Shown here: piece after piece, positions 53,851 to 61,135 of the stretch
How positions within the stretch are numbered: position 1 is the first letter of the stretch
How the letters are laid out: each line of letters starts with the position of its first letter
Assembly (NCBI GenBank): GCA_963827315.1
Contig: CAWHAL010000001.1
Coordinates: 62,001 to 126,000 of the forward strand
Origin: CAVXEF01 sp963827315
GTDB lineage: Bacteria; Planctomycetota; Phycisphaerae; Sedimentisphaerales; Anaerobacaceae
DNA length: 64,000 nt
Direction: 5' to 3'
Translations under genes and position numbers: made by a program
Notes under the pieces: model-generated
What the model saw: only the letters and a program-made list of their open reading frames with translations
What the model was told of the DNA's origin: nothing
The model's database searches: none

Positions 53851-53899
53851 AATTCAAAAATCAAACATCAAAAAGCAAAATTACAATTCAAAAATCAAA
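53851..53899. repeat. Heptad tandem repeat (unit like AAATCAA)
   Basis: Units AATTCAA, AAATCAA, ACATCAA, AAAGCAA, AATTACA, ATTCAAA, AATCAAA. A GTCCC-GTAA-GGGAC hairpin lies at 53771-53784 before it. Confidence 0.7.
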
Positions 53900-53986
53900 A
53901 ATGTTTTTTCAACAGCACCAATGTCCCTATTTATTTTGGAACTGAAATGCCTTCTCCCTAATTTGGCTTGTCTTACTCAGATCCGA

Positions 53987-54166
53987 CTAACTCTCATCTG
54001 GTCGTGGCCAAGGATTAGGCGGAGGTACTTTGGGACTAGGCGGCGAGTAAGGCTCACCTGGCGATTTTCTTTCTGGTATATGTGGTTGTGGTGGTGCCGG
54101 TCTGGGTGGGGGTGCCGGTCTTGGTGGGGGTTCCGGCCTACTTGGTCTTGGAGTTTGCTCAGTCAT
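53987..54166 (-). CDS. Proline-rich 59-residue protein
   Basis: A short minus-strand frame begins at the ATG 54166 with GAGG about eight bases upstream: MTEQTPRPSRPEPPPRPAPP, further PR/PP repeats, then PGEPYSPPSPKVPPPNPWPR. The coherent Pro/Arg composition and the ribosome site support it; the Trp-rich frame opposite is its shadow. It follows the two-TM gene by 55 bases, so the two are probably one operon. Pro-rich proteins of this type often bind SH3-like or GYF-like partners; here the partner is unknown. Confidence 0.65.
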   Translation of the reverse strand: MTEQTPRPSRPEPPPRPAPPPRPAPPQPHIPERKSPGEPYSPPSPKVPPPNPWPRPDES

Positions 54167-54221
54167 TATATTGCCTCACGTTAAAGAACTAAAAAGTTAA
54201 TAAATTTTTTAATCGAGTATA

Positions 54222-54749
54222 TTATACTGGCGGAAGATAAAAGGAATATTCAGGAAGCTCTCTATTTACTTGCTCAAAACACGCTTTTTGTAGTTTAGTA
54301 TCAATCTCTTCAATTGGCTCTAATACTGTTATTTTATCAACTTGTCCTGCTATACTTTGGAAAGTACTTACCATTACTTGGGAATATTCTTTCAAGCGTC
54401 GAATATTATTCTCGAGCTGCTCCAACTGGGAATCAAGTGTTCGATATTGTGTGACTATACCTTGCAGGTTGGCTACTTTATCTGACAATTTTAGAAGAGG
54501 TTTGGCTATACATAAGAAAGCCGTGATAACGGTTAACCATTGCCAGATAACCCTACCTTGTGCACTTTGCCAAAAGGGTAAAACGGCAACCGCTGAACCT
54601 GATGCTGTTGCTATAATGAGATATTCTAACACCAAATTAATTCTGCGGATTTTGACTAATTTCTTAGACCAATATTTGACGTTCAACCTACAGTCCCTCT
54701 GAAGGTCGTACACTTCCCACACTGGGTGCTCTCTCTTTTTTTTAATCAT
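54222..54749 (-). CDS. Two-TM protein resembling SLATT-type effectors
   Basis: The 175-residue product opens with basic residues and an amphipathic stretch (DCRLNVKYWSKKLVKIRRIN), then two membrane helices (about 44-62 and 71-87), then long cytoplasmic helices (LSDKVANLQGIVTQYRTLDS, LEQLENNIRRLKEYSQ). That order is the layout of SLATT domains, the pore-forming effectors in nucleotide-sensing defence systems. Assignment is by shape, not by a firm motif. It has AT-rich DNA and lies next to a methyltransferase-nuclease gene. Confidence 0.55.
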   Translation of the reverse strand: MIKKKREHPVWEVYDLQRDCRLNVKYWSKKLVKIRRINLVLEYLIIATASGSAVAVLPFWQSAQGRVIWQWLTVITAFLCIAKPLLKLSDKVANLQGIVTQYRTLDSQLEQLENNIRRLKEYSQVMVSTFQSIAGQVDKITVLEPIEEIDTKLQKACFEQVNRELPEYSFYLPPV

Positions 54750-54873
54750 TTTTTAATCTCTAACTCATTTTAATATTCTATACCCCAGTTTTTCAAGAAA
54801 TACCACACAATTTTTGTCCGCAAGATTTTGGTTGAAAACTACGGATGAAATTTATTTGCGTATTAAACCATTT

Positions 54874-56370
54874 TTATGCCAGTTTGTAGGCGATCTGTTC
54901 TTCGAGGATGTCTTTGACGGTAAGGGCGATTATGCTCTTGCCGGTCTTTTTGAAGAACGACTGTATTTCGCTCATAGCATCGGATGAGTAGTCGAACGCA
55001 ACAAAGAACCCCTTTGTGCGGTCCTCGCGCATCATTGCCGCCTCGAAGGAATCGATTTCGGGTCTGCCGACTTTATCCTTTTGCTTGACCTGAATCGGGT
55101 ACCACACGTCCATAAATTCAAGCTCATCCGCCTTCTTTTTGGGTATAGCCGAGATGGGATAGATACGGCCATCAATTCCCATATCGCCGACTTGTGCTTT
55201 ATTGGGGATGCCGCCGAGGGCGATAACGGCCCAGTTCTCAAATTCAAAGGGTGGAATTTCCTTAAGCTGCTTTTCGCTCCGAGGCAGGTCACGGACAACA
55301 AAACCGCGGCCGATTCGCCAGAGTTTTTCATCTTCTTTCATCTTGCAGACATCGCGCAGACGCTTTGCCATAACACGGCAGGCGGTCGGCGAAATATCAA
55401 TGCCAATCCACTGCCTGCCGAGGTTTTCAGCAGCGACTAAAGCCGTGCCGCAGCCGCAAAAGGCGTCGAGGACGATGTCGTTCGGATTGCTGGAAGATTT
55501 AACAATGCGTTCCAAAAGAGCAAGGGGTTTTTGGGTTGGATAGCCGAGGCGCTCAGCAGATTGGGCTTGTATAGGCGGGATGTCAGCCCAAATACTGTCA
55601 ACGGGATTCCCTTCCTGTTCATCTAAGTAACGTTTCAGTGCGGGAACAGCACCGGGTTTGGTTTGGATAACAATACCTTTTTCATAAGCCTCTTGCATAC
55701 GTTCTTTTGTCCACCGCCAGACCCGTTTAACACCGAGGAATTCATAGGTAAGATTAGGTCTGTCCTTATTGGGATTTGTCAAATCAGCTAACCGATAACG
55801 GCGACCAGTTTCAGGTTCAACATATTTGTAAAAATCTTCGACATAATCCTCGTTATGGGGTAGGTATTGACGATTAAAGGTGTAATCATCACTTTTAGTG
55901 TAATAAAAGATCGTGTCATGGTCGTTCGGAAAAGAACGGAAAGCCAAACCTTTAGCATTAGTTCGACGCCAGACTATTTCCGTTTGAAACTGGTTTTGGC
56001 CGAATATCTGGTCGAGCATAATTTTGACATAGTGTGAGGAGTGCCAGTCGCAGTGGTAATAGAACGAGCCGGTTTTTTTGAGGACGCGGTGCAGTTCAAC
56101 GCAACGAGGCCGCATAAAGTCGATGTAGGCCTGCGTTGAGGCGTGGCGGTCTTCGAATGAGCGTTTTTCCTTTGTCTCACCCCAGAAGACCTCATAATTG
56201 CGATTGGAGTTAAAAGGCGGGTCGATATAGATAAGGTCAACGCATCCATCGGGGAATTTTTTCAACTGGTCAAGGTTATCGCCGCAATAAATGACCCGGG
56301 TATCGATTAGAGAGGATGGTTTGCCGCTTGCTGGAGTTTTCCTAGAATTGGATGTGGATTTCTTTGCCAT
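54874..56370 (-). CDS. DNA methyltransferase fused to an Mrr-like nuclease domain
   Basis: The 498-residue product starts with a beta-class N6-adenine/N4-cytosine methyltransferase: motif IV DLIYIDPPFNSNRNY (DPPF at 50-53) comes first, and motif I IVLDAFCGCGTALVAAE near residue 300. Residues 377-498 are an Mrr-type restriction fold with GDMGIDG (D400) and YPIQVKQ (Q427-x-K429), the D...QxK nuclease signature. One chain could therefore both modify and cut. No specificity subunit is nearby; target recognition must lie in the middle region. Confidence 0.88.
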   Translation of the reverse strand: MAKKSTSNSRKTPASGKPSSLIDTRVIYCGDNLDQLKKFPDGCVDLIYIDPPFNSNRNYEVFWGETKEKRSFEDRHASTQAYIDFMRPRCVELHRVLKKTGSFYYHCDWHSSHYVKIMLDQIFGQNQFQTEIVWRRTNAKGLAFRSFPNDHDTIFYYTKSDDYTFNRQYLPHNEDYVEDFYKYVEPETGRRYRLADLTNPNKDRPNLTYEFLGVKRVWRWTKERMQEAYEKGIVIQTKPGAVPALKRYLDEQEGNPVDSIWADIPPIQAQSAERLGYPTQKPLALLERIVKSSSNPNDIVLDAFCGCGTALVAAENLGRQWIGIDISPTACRVMAKRLRDVCKMKEDEKLWRIGRGFVVRDLPRSEKQLKEIPPFEFENWAVIALGGIPNKAQVGDMGIDGRIYPISAIPKKKADELEFMDVWYPIQVKQKDKVGRPEIDSFEAAMMREDRTKGFFVAFDYSSDAMSEIQSFFKKTGKSIIALTVKDILEEQIAYKLA

Positions 56371-56491
56371 AGGCCATTAGTGTAAGCCCTGCCAGATAAT
56401 TTGCAAGAGGCAATCAAGATTGACAATTTGCGATTTTCGAGTTTAACCCCAACATAAAGTTAAACATAACAACCCTCAATATAAACACTCA

Positions 56492-57072
56492 GTTAATCAC
56501 CCCCGCCACAGGGGCGGGGGCTAATCGTCAAACAATTTATTCAATTAGGAGGATGTTTTTGTTGCGGTGAGAGGTTAATCACCCCCGTCACAGGGGTGCA
56601 AATTGTTATAGGTTAATTAACCCCGCCCACAGAGGCGGGAAAGAAAGAGTTAATTACCCCCACCACAGGGGTGGGGGCTAACCATTAAACGATTTATTCA
56701 ATGTTTTTGCTGCGGGGAGAGGTTAATCACCCCCGCCACAGAGTTAATTACCCCCACCGCAGGGGTGGGGGCTAACCATTAAACGATTTATTCAATGTTT
56801 TTGCTGCGGGGAGAGGTTAATCACCCCCGCCACAGAGTTAATTACCCCCACCGCAGGGGTGCAAATTGTTATAGGTTAATTAACCCCGCCTGCAGAAGGC
56901 GAATCGTTATAAGTTAATCACCCCCGCCACAGGGGCGGGGGCTAATCGTTGTAGGGTAATTGACCCCACCACAGGGGGTGGGGGAATTGTTATAAGGTAA
57001 TCGACCCCCACCGCAGGGGTGGGAAAGAAAGAATTATTTACCCCCACCGCAGGGGTGGGGGCTAATCGTTGT
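56492..57072. repeat. REP-like palindrome array, about 13 units
   Basis: Units begin GTTAAT(C/T)A, form a hairpin such as CCCCCGCC-ACAGG-GGCGGGGG, and end in GCTAATCGT or AAATTGTT. About 13 units are seen from 56492 to 57072, of which two are truncated to half (near 56722 and 56817). A 94-base segment is duplicated in tandem (56649-56742 and 56743-56836). The last unit overlaps the RAYT stop codon. Spacers are irregular and not CRISPR-like. Confidence 0.88.
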
Positions 57073-57517
57073 GTTTTTGGACGTAGGCAACTCTTGCAGC
57101 GAGGTCTTCCTTCGTAAAACAAAAACGTTTGTCAAACCCTTTTGTCCAGAGCCGGGCTGGTCGGCCAAGTTTGCGAAGGGCAAACATTGCCTTATTTTTG
57201 TATCTGCTGATAATTTGCTCGATGGAATACCTGCAAGGTTCGGCTACCAAGTGAATGTGGTTTGAGCAAACCGCAATTGCATATACCACCTGCCCTGCGC
57301 CTGATGCTTCGGCGAAAATCGTTCGCCGAATTATTTCTCTTTCCTTTTTTGTGAGAGTTATTGTTTGGTATCTTTGCAGTTTACGGTTTGCCGTTTTGAT
57401 TTTTTCGTCGGGGGGCAGGATTTGGCCATTTTTAACATAGCCACGTCTGTCGCCTTGCAACCAGGTACCATAAGTAGTCCAAGTGACCATATATCCCACA
57501 ATCCCTGCCATATTCAA
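57062..57517 (-). CDS. REP-associated tyrosine transposase (RAYT)
   Basis: The 151-residue product has the Y1/HUH fold: VTWTTYGTWLQGDRRGYVKN at the start, the metal-binding HIH motif in CSNHIHLVAE (H87 and H89), and a candidate catalytic Tyr in SRYKNKA (Y106), with the family's WTKGFDKRFCF ending. RAYTs act on REP hairpins as single copies rather than moving themselves. The adjacent array ends inside its 3' end, and one REP copy lies upstream in the opposite orientation. Confidence 0.88.
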   Translation of the reverse strand: MNMAGIVGYMVTWTTYGTWLQGDRRGYVKNGQILPPDEKIKTANRKLQRYQTITLTKKEREIIRRTIFAEASGAGQVVYAIAVCSNHIHLVAEPCRYSIEQIISRYKNKAMFALRKLGRPARLWTKGFDKRFCFTKEDLAARVAYVQKHND

Positions 57518-57559
57518 AATTATAACATATCATACTTTTCCGACCATTATGTGGTTCCG

Positions 57560-57597
57560 TTATCGCTTAGCCCCTGCCCCTGTGGCAGGGGTCTGAA
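57560..57597. repeat. Inverted REP copy upstream of the RAYT gene
   Basis: CCCCTGCC-CCTGT-GGCAGGGG (57571-57591) with a reversed GCTAAGCG end, so it faces the array on the other side of the gene. The remaining 57598-57831 holds no gene; the 57832 gene's leader includes GGGAGG. Confidence 0.75.
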
Positions 57598-57831
57598 TCC
57601 GACTTGTTTTTGGCCGGAAATAGCATTGTAAGCCCCTGTTATATCAGCACTTATAGTTAGCACAACAAAAGGATTGTCGAACCACAGGGGGGAATTTTTA
57701 ATCGATGTCGAGCAGTAACGCCGATAATATGGGAAATAATATAGGAGATAATAAGGTATATCAGAGTGTTTAAATAAAAACTGGTAGAAACGACATCCAA
57801 TATTAACAATTTAATCTGGGAGGTACCAAAA

Positions 57832-58512
57832 ATGTTAGCAGTATTAGAATGGGACAATCTTGTTGCAGAGCCGATCCGCCAAATGTTGACCAGAATATTA
57901 GCCTATCTTCCTATCCTGTTAGGCGCATTAGTGATTCTGATAGTAGGCTGGATTGTGGCCAATGCAATCAGACGGGTAATTGATTTGCTGCTCAAGGCAG
58001 TGCGCTTCGATGCGCTGGCGGACAAGACGGGTATATCAGACATTATAAGGAAAGGCGCTTTGAAGATTTCCGCCAGAGAGGTGATATGCAGACTGGTTTA
58101 CTGGCTGATTATAATTATGGTTTTAGTGATGACAGTTGATGCTCTTGGGCTGCCCAAGGCATCCGACATTCTTGCAAGCTTATTTGCTTACGTTCCGAAG
58201 GTCATAGCAGCGTTGCTTGTTCTGGTGGTCGCAATGTTTCTGGCCAATTTTGTGTCAGGAATAGTTCGGACGGCAGCCGGCAATGCCAATTTCCCCAGGC
58301 CGGAGATATTTGCCGGTATAAGCCGGTGGGCGATTATAATTTTTGCAGCAACCATTGCTCTGGAACAGCTTGGCATTGCACCATTTTTGGTAACTGCTAC
58401 CTTCAATATTATCCTTGGCGGCATTTGCCTTGCTTTGGCGCTTGCCTTTGGATTAGGCGGTAAAGATGCCGCGGCAAGGTATCTCGAGGGATTAAAGAAG
58501 AAACGCTCTTAG
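57832..58512 (+). CDS. Mechanosensitive-channel-like TM-helix repeat protein
   Basis: The 226-residue product has paired copies of the conserved TM helix of MscS-type/CmpX proteins: LPILLGALVILIVGWIVANA and VPKVIAALLVLVVAMFLANF, each followed by a charged linker, plus two or three further helices ending GGICLALALAFGLGGKDAA. It lacks the MscS beta-domain. GGGAGGTACCAAAA supports the ATG. Likely an inner-membrane osmotic-stress protein. Confidence 0.82.
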   Translation: MLAVLEWDNLVAEPIRQMLTRILAYLPILLGALVILIVGWIVANAIRRVIDLLLKAVRFDALADKTGISDIIRKGALKISAREVICRLVYWLIIIMVLVMTVDALGLPKASDILASLFAYVPKVIAALLVLVVAMFLANFVSGIVRTAAGNANFPRPEIFAGISRWAIIIFAATIALEQLGIAPFLVTATFNIILGGICLALALAFGLGGKDAAARYLEGLKKKRS

Positions 58513-58525
58513 AAAAAAGCTGGTG

Positions 58526-58542
58526 ATACGCCACAGGCGTAT
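58526..58542. repeat. Short hairpin ATACGCC-ACA-GGCGTAT
   Basis: Perfect 7-bp arms directly after the gene at 57832; same core as 8921-8935. Confidence 0.65.
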
Positions 58543-58675
58543 AAAAAAGTTAAGCTGTTCAGGCAACGATAAACTGTTTCGAGTCGGCATACAAAACGAA
58601 ATGATGGATGGTATGTCGATAGCGAATATAAGGAAAGAATATTAATCCACAGAAATTTATGAAAGAAAAATCAAG

Positions 58676-59062
58676 ATGAGAAAAAAGCAAATGCTTTTAG
58701 CAATCCTGTTTTTGGGAACAGGTTTATTTATCAGCGGTTGTATGGTTGCAGCGGTCGGTGCAGGTGTAGGTACGACGGCGTATGTAATGGGCAAAATGCA
58801 GGGTACAGAGGCAAAAGATATAGATACTGTTTACAACGCTGCTGAAAAGGCAGCGGAGCAACTTAACTTGAATATAACAGAAAAAACCCACGACAAAATG
58901 TCCGGTGAGATAATAGCACGAGATTCACAGGATAAGAAAGTAACAATAAAACTTAAAGCGGCATCTGAAAACGCCACTGATATAACCATTCGGGTTGGCT
59001 TTTTCGGTGATGAAACAAAAACCCGGCTGATTTATGAAAAAATACACGAGAACCTTAAATAG
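58676..59062 (+). CDS. DUF3568 family lipoprotein
   Basis: The 128-residue product has a lipoprotein signal MLLAILFLGTGLFISGC (lipobox ISGC), a glycine-rich membrane-like patch (AVGAGVGTTAYVMGKMQG), and the DUF3568 domain with YNAAEKAAEQLNLNITEKTH and VTIKLKAASENATDITIRVG. Family members are small envelope lipoproteins of unknown role. It ends right where a GC-richer gene fragment begins. Confidence 0.85.
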   Translation: MRKKQMLLAILFLGTGLFISGCMVAAVGAGVGTTAYVMGKMQGTEAKDIDTVYNAAEKAAEQLNLNITEKTHDKMSGEIIARDSQDKKVTIKLKAASENATDITIRVGFFGDETKTRLIYEKIHENLK

Positions 59063-59172
59063 AGGCGGCCCAAGGCGCTGCCCTCGGTGAATATCGCGTC
59101 TCTGTGAAGGGGACGCCGGAAACCGGTGAGCCAACCTCGACGGAATTCGACGTGAAGGTTGTTTCTCCATAG
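59062..59172 (+). pseudogene. C-terminal fragment of an Ig-like/beta-sandwich protein
   Basis: Directly after the DUF3568 stop a frame reads EAAQGAALGEYRVSVKGTPE, then TGEPTSTEFDVKVVSP and a TAG at 59170-59172. It looks like the last strands of a bacterial Ig-like domain but has no start. Its GC-rich DNA differs from the gene before it, so it marks a junction between two DNA segments. Confidence 0.65.
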
Positions 59173-59278
59173 GTTCAGGGCAGTTTGTCCGAATCTGAGT
59201 AGCCCCAGGTCGCTTGACGTGGGGCTACTCGGCTGTTTGCGTTAAATACTAAACCCGAAAAAGGAAAGGATACTTATT

Positions 59279-59428
59279 ATGCTTTACACTTTAGCTGTTG
59301 TTCTGATTGTATTATGGCTTTTGGGACTGGTCACTTCCTACACCATGCACGGTTTCATTCATATTCTTCTGGTGATCGCCATCGTGGTCGTCCTGGTTAG
59401 AATCATTAGCGGACAAAAACCCCTGTGA
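59279..59428 (+). CDS. lmo0937-family small membrane protein
   Basis: A 49-residue frame MLYTLAVVLIVLWLLGLVTS followed by YTMHGFIHILLVIAIVVVLV matches the two-helix lmo0937 family of stress-associated membrane peptides. AAGGAAAGGA lies eight bases before the ATG. It is the first of two short genes before the DUF3185 gene. Confidence 0.85.
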   Translation: MLYTLAVVLIVLWLLGLVTSYTMHGFIHILLVIAIVVVLVRIISGQKPL

Positions 59429-59473
59429 CCATCTCGTAGAGCCAGGTATGAAAATCAGAAGGAGGTTATTTCT

Positions 59474-59680
59474 ATGAACAAAGTAGTCTCACTCGTAATT
59501 CTTGCCGGTGGTATCGTTCTTGTGACCTATGGCGTTGCTGCGTCAGAGTCATTGAGCTCTGACATTTCCCGATTTTTCACCGGATCGCCTACCGACAAGG
59601 CGATATGGATGCTGATCGGCGGCGTTGTTGCGATCATTATCGGGCTGGCTGGACTATTTCGCGGATCAAAGAGGACGTAA
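59474..59680 (+). CDS. DUF3185 family membrane protein
   Basis: The 68-residue product has two helices (VSLVILAGGIVLVTYGVAAS and MLIGGVVAIIIGLAGLFRG) joined by SLSSDISRFFTGSPTDKAIW, the diagnostic DUF3185 loop. GAAGGAGG precedes the ATG. Function unknown; usually found among stress genes. Confidence 0.88.
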   Translation: MNKVVSLVILAGGIVLVTYGVAASESLSSDISRFFTGSPTDKAIWMLIGGVVAIIIGLAGLFRGSKRT

Positions 59681-59809
59681 TGGCAATATGTCGTGGAATG
59701 TGAGCAGACGGGCATTAGATTTGTTTTTCGCTCATGCGATGTCAGGCCAAATATGCTTTTGGGGATTAAAATAACAAATGACGGTCTGTTAAGTATTGGG
59801 AGGTAAGCA

Positions 59810-61135
59810 GTGCGCTTGTATTTGCGGACATATCAATTCGCCGCGCCCCTCGCGGGCAGGCTCTTGCCCGCACTGCTGGGGGTTTGCATCGCTTCGCTCG
59901 TTTGCGGCGGGTGCGCCTCGCTGGCGAAGAATCTAACGAAGGACAGGCCTCGCCAGGTCGGCGCAACGGACGGCAACCAGCCGATAGAGTCGGCGGAGCT
60001 TGACGAGTTGACCCGCGCCTTCGCCGATCGCTACGTCGGCCTGCTCTATTCCACCTGCGATGCCCTGAAGAAGGATAACCCCAATCCGGTGCAGCGCCGC
60101 GAAGCGCAGGTGCTGATGGTGGACTGCGCCACGAACATTTACGACATTGCCAGCAACGCCGACGCATTCACCCGCATGCTCGACCTGGTGGTCGTTACCA
60201 CGCTGGTTAGTCAAGTGTGGATAGACGACGACAGGGTCGCGGAGGTATTCGCGGGCCGCGAAGAGTTGCTGATCCGGGCTTTGCACCACGGCCGAGTGGA
60301 GGCTTGGGCTCTGGCTGCCCAAGTGCTCAGGCCCGACCAGATCGACCTGCTGGACTACCTGCTGTGGGATTGGCGGCGGCACAACCCCGGTCTGGACCGA
60401 GCGGCGTTTGTCCGCTTCTCCAACTTTGCTATCGGCCGAGGCAAGTCCGCCAACTCCGAGGTGCTCGCCGCCAGCGGGTTGTACGCCAACGTTGGACGGG
60501 CGGGCCAGGCGGTCGCTGAGGCCCACCTGCTCACCGAGCGGATGTTCTACATGCTCAAACGCGAACCCACCCTGTTGCGTTGGCAGGTGGATACGCTGAA
60601 GGAGGACATCTTCATCGCCCTCGACGACCGCATTAAGCAGGCAGAGGCGACGGTCGCCAATGCGAGGGCCACCATAAGCGAGGTGAACGGGGTCGTCACT
60701 TCCCTGGGCCAGACGAGCAACTCGCTCAACGAGATGCTGAAGACGGCGGACGGTCTGATTGCCCGGTATGACAGTTCGGACTGGAAGTCGTCTCGCCCGT
60801 TCGACATCCGCGAGTACACGGAGACGGTGAAGGAACTGGCGGTGACCGTGGAAAAGATAAACGATATGCTCAAGTCGTCGAACGAATTGCTCGGATCATC
60901 GGAATGGGACCGCCGGATTCAGCAGGTGAGCCAGTCGGCCGACGAGCGGATGAAGATGGCAGCCGAGCAGAGCCAACGAGTGGTACACGACGCCTTCTGG
61001 CGGGTCTACGTGGCGATCAGCATCCTGTTCGCGATGTTCATCCTCTGCATAGTGGCGGCGTTCCTGGTCATTCGGCGGCTCAGGATAGTCGCGGGAAACG
61101 CGAGTGATGCGGGCAGAAAGGAGATGTCCAAATGA
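59810..61135 (+). CDS. Lipoprotein with coiled-coil and C-terminal TM helix, unknown function
   Basis: The 441-residue product has a signal with lipobox VCGGC, an alpha-helical domain (RAFADRYVGLLYSTCDALKK, then IYDIASNADAFTRMLDLVVV), a coiled-coil (about 280-370: RIKQAEATVANARATISEVN, NSLNEMLKTADGLIAR) and a C-terminal membrane helix (VAISILFAMFILCIVAAFLV). The start is the GTG at 59810 behind GGGAGG. Its stop overlaps the next gene's ATG (ATGA), so they are translationally coupled. GC-rich codons set it apart from the rest of the window. Confidence 0.7.
   Translation: MRLYLRTYQFAAPLAGRLLPALLGVCIASLVCGGCASLAKNLTKDRPRQVGATDGNQPIESAELDELTRAFADRYVGLLYSTCDALKKDNPNPVQRREAQVLMVDCATNIYDIASNADAFTRMLDLVVVTTLVSQVWIDDDRVAEVFAGREELLIRALHHGRVEAWALAAQVLRPDQIDLLDYLLWDWRRHNPGLDRAAFVRFSNFAIGRGKSANSEVLAASGLYANVGRAGQAVAEAHLLTERMFYMLKREPTLLRWQVDTLKEDIFIALDDRIKQAEATVANARATISEVNGVVTSLGQTSNSLNEMLKTADGLIARYDSSDWKSSRPFDIREYTETVKELAVTVEKINDMLKSSNELLGSSEWDRRIQQVSQSADERMKMAAEQSQRVVHDAFWRVYVAISILFAMFILCIVAAFLVIRRLRIVAGNASDAGRKEMSK

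Noticed and set aside
53921..54184. Trp/Arg-rich plus-strand frame
   Set aside because: Shadow of the proline-rich minus-strand gene at 53987-54166.
56492..57072. CRISPR array
   Set aside because: Repeats are palindromes of variable length with irregular or absent spacers, duplicated spacers and no cas gene; the adjacent RAYT explains them as REP elements.
56907..57122. Pro/Val-rich minus-strand frame
   Set aside because: It is translation of the REP palindromes and the RAYT gene's end in a wrong frame.
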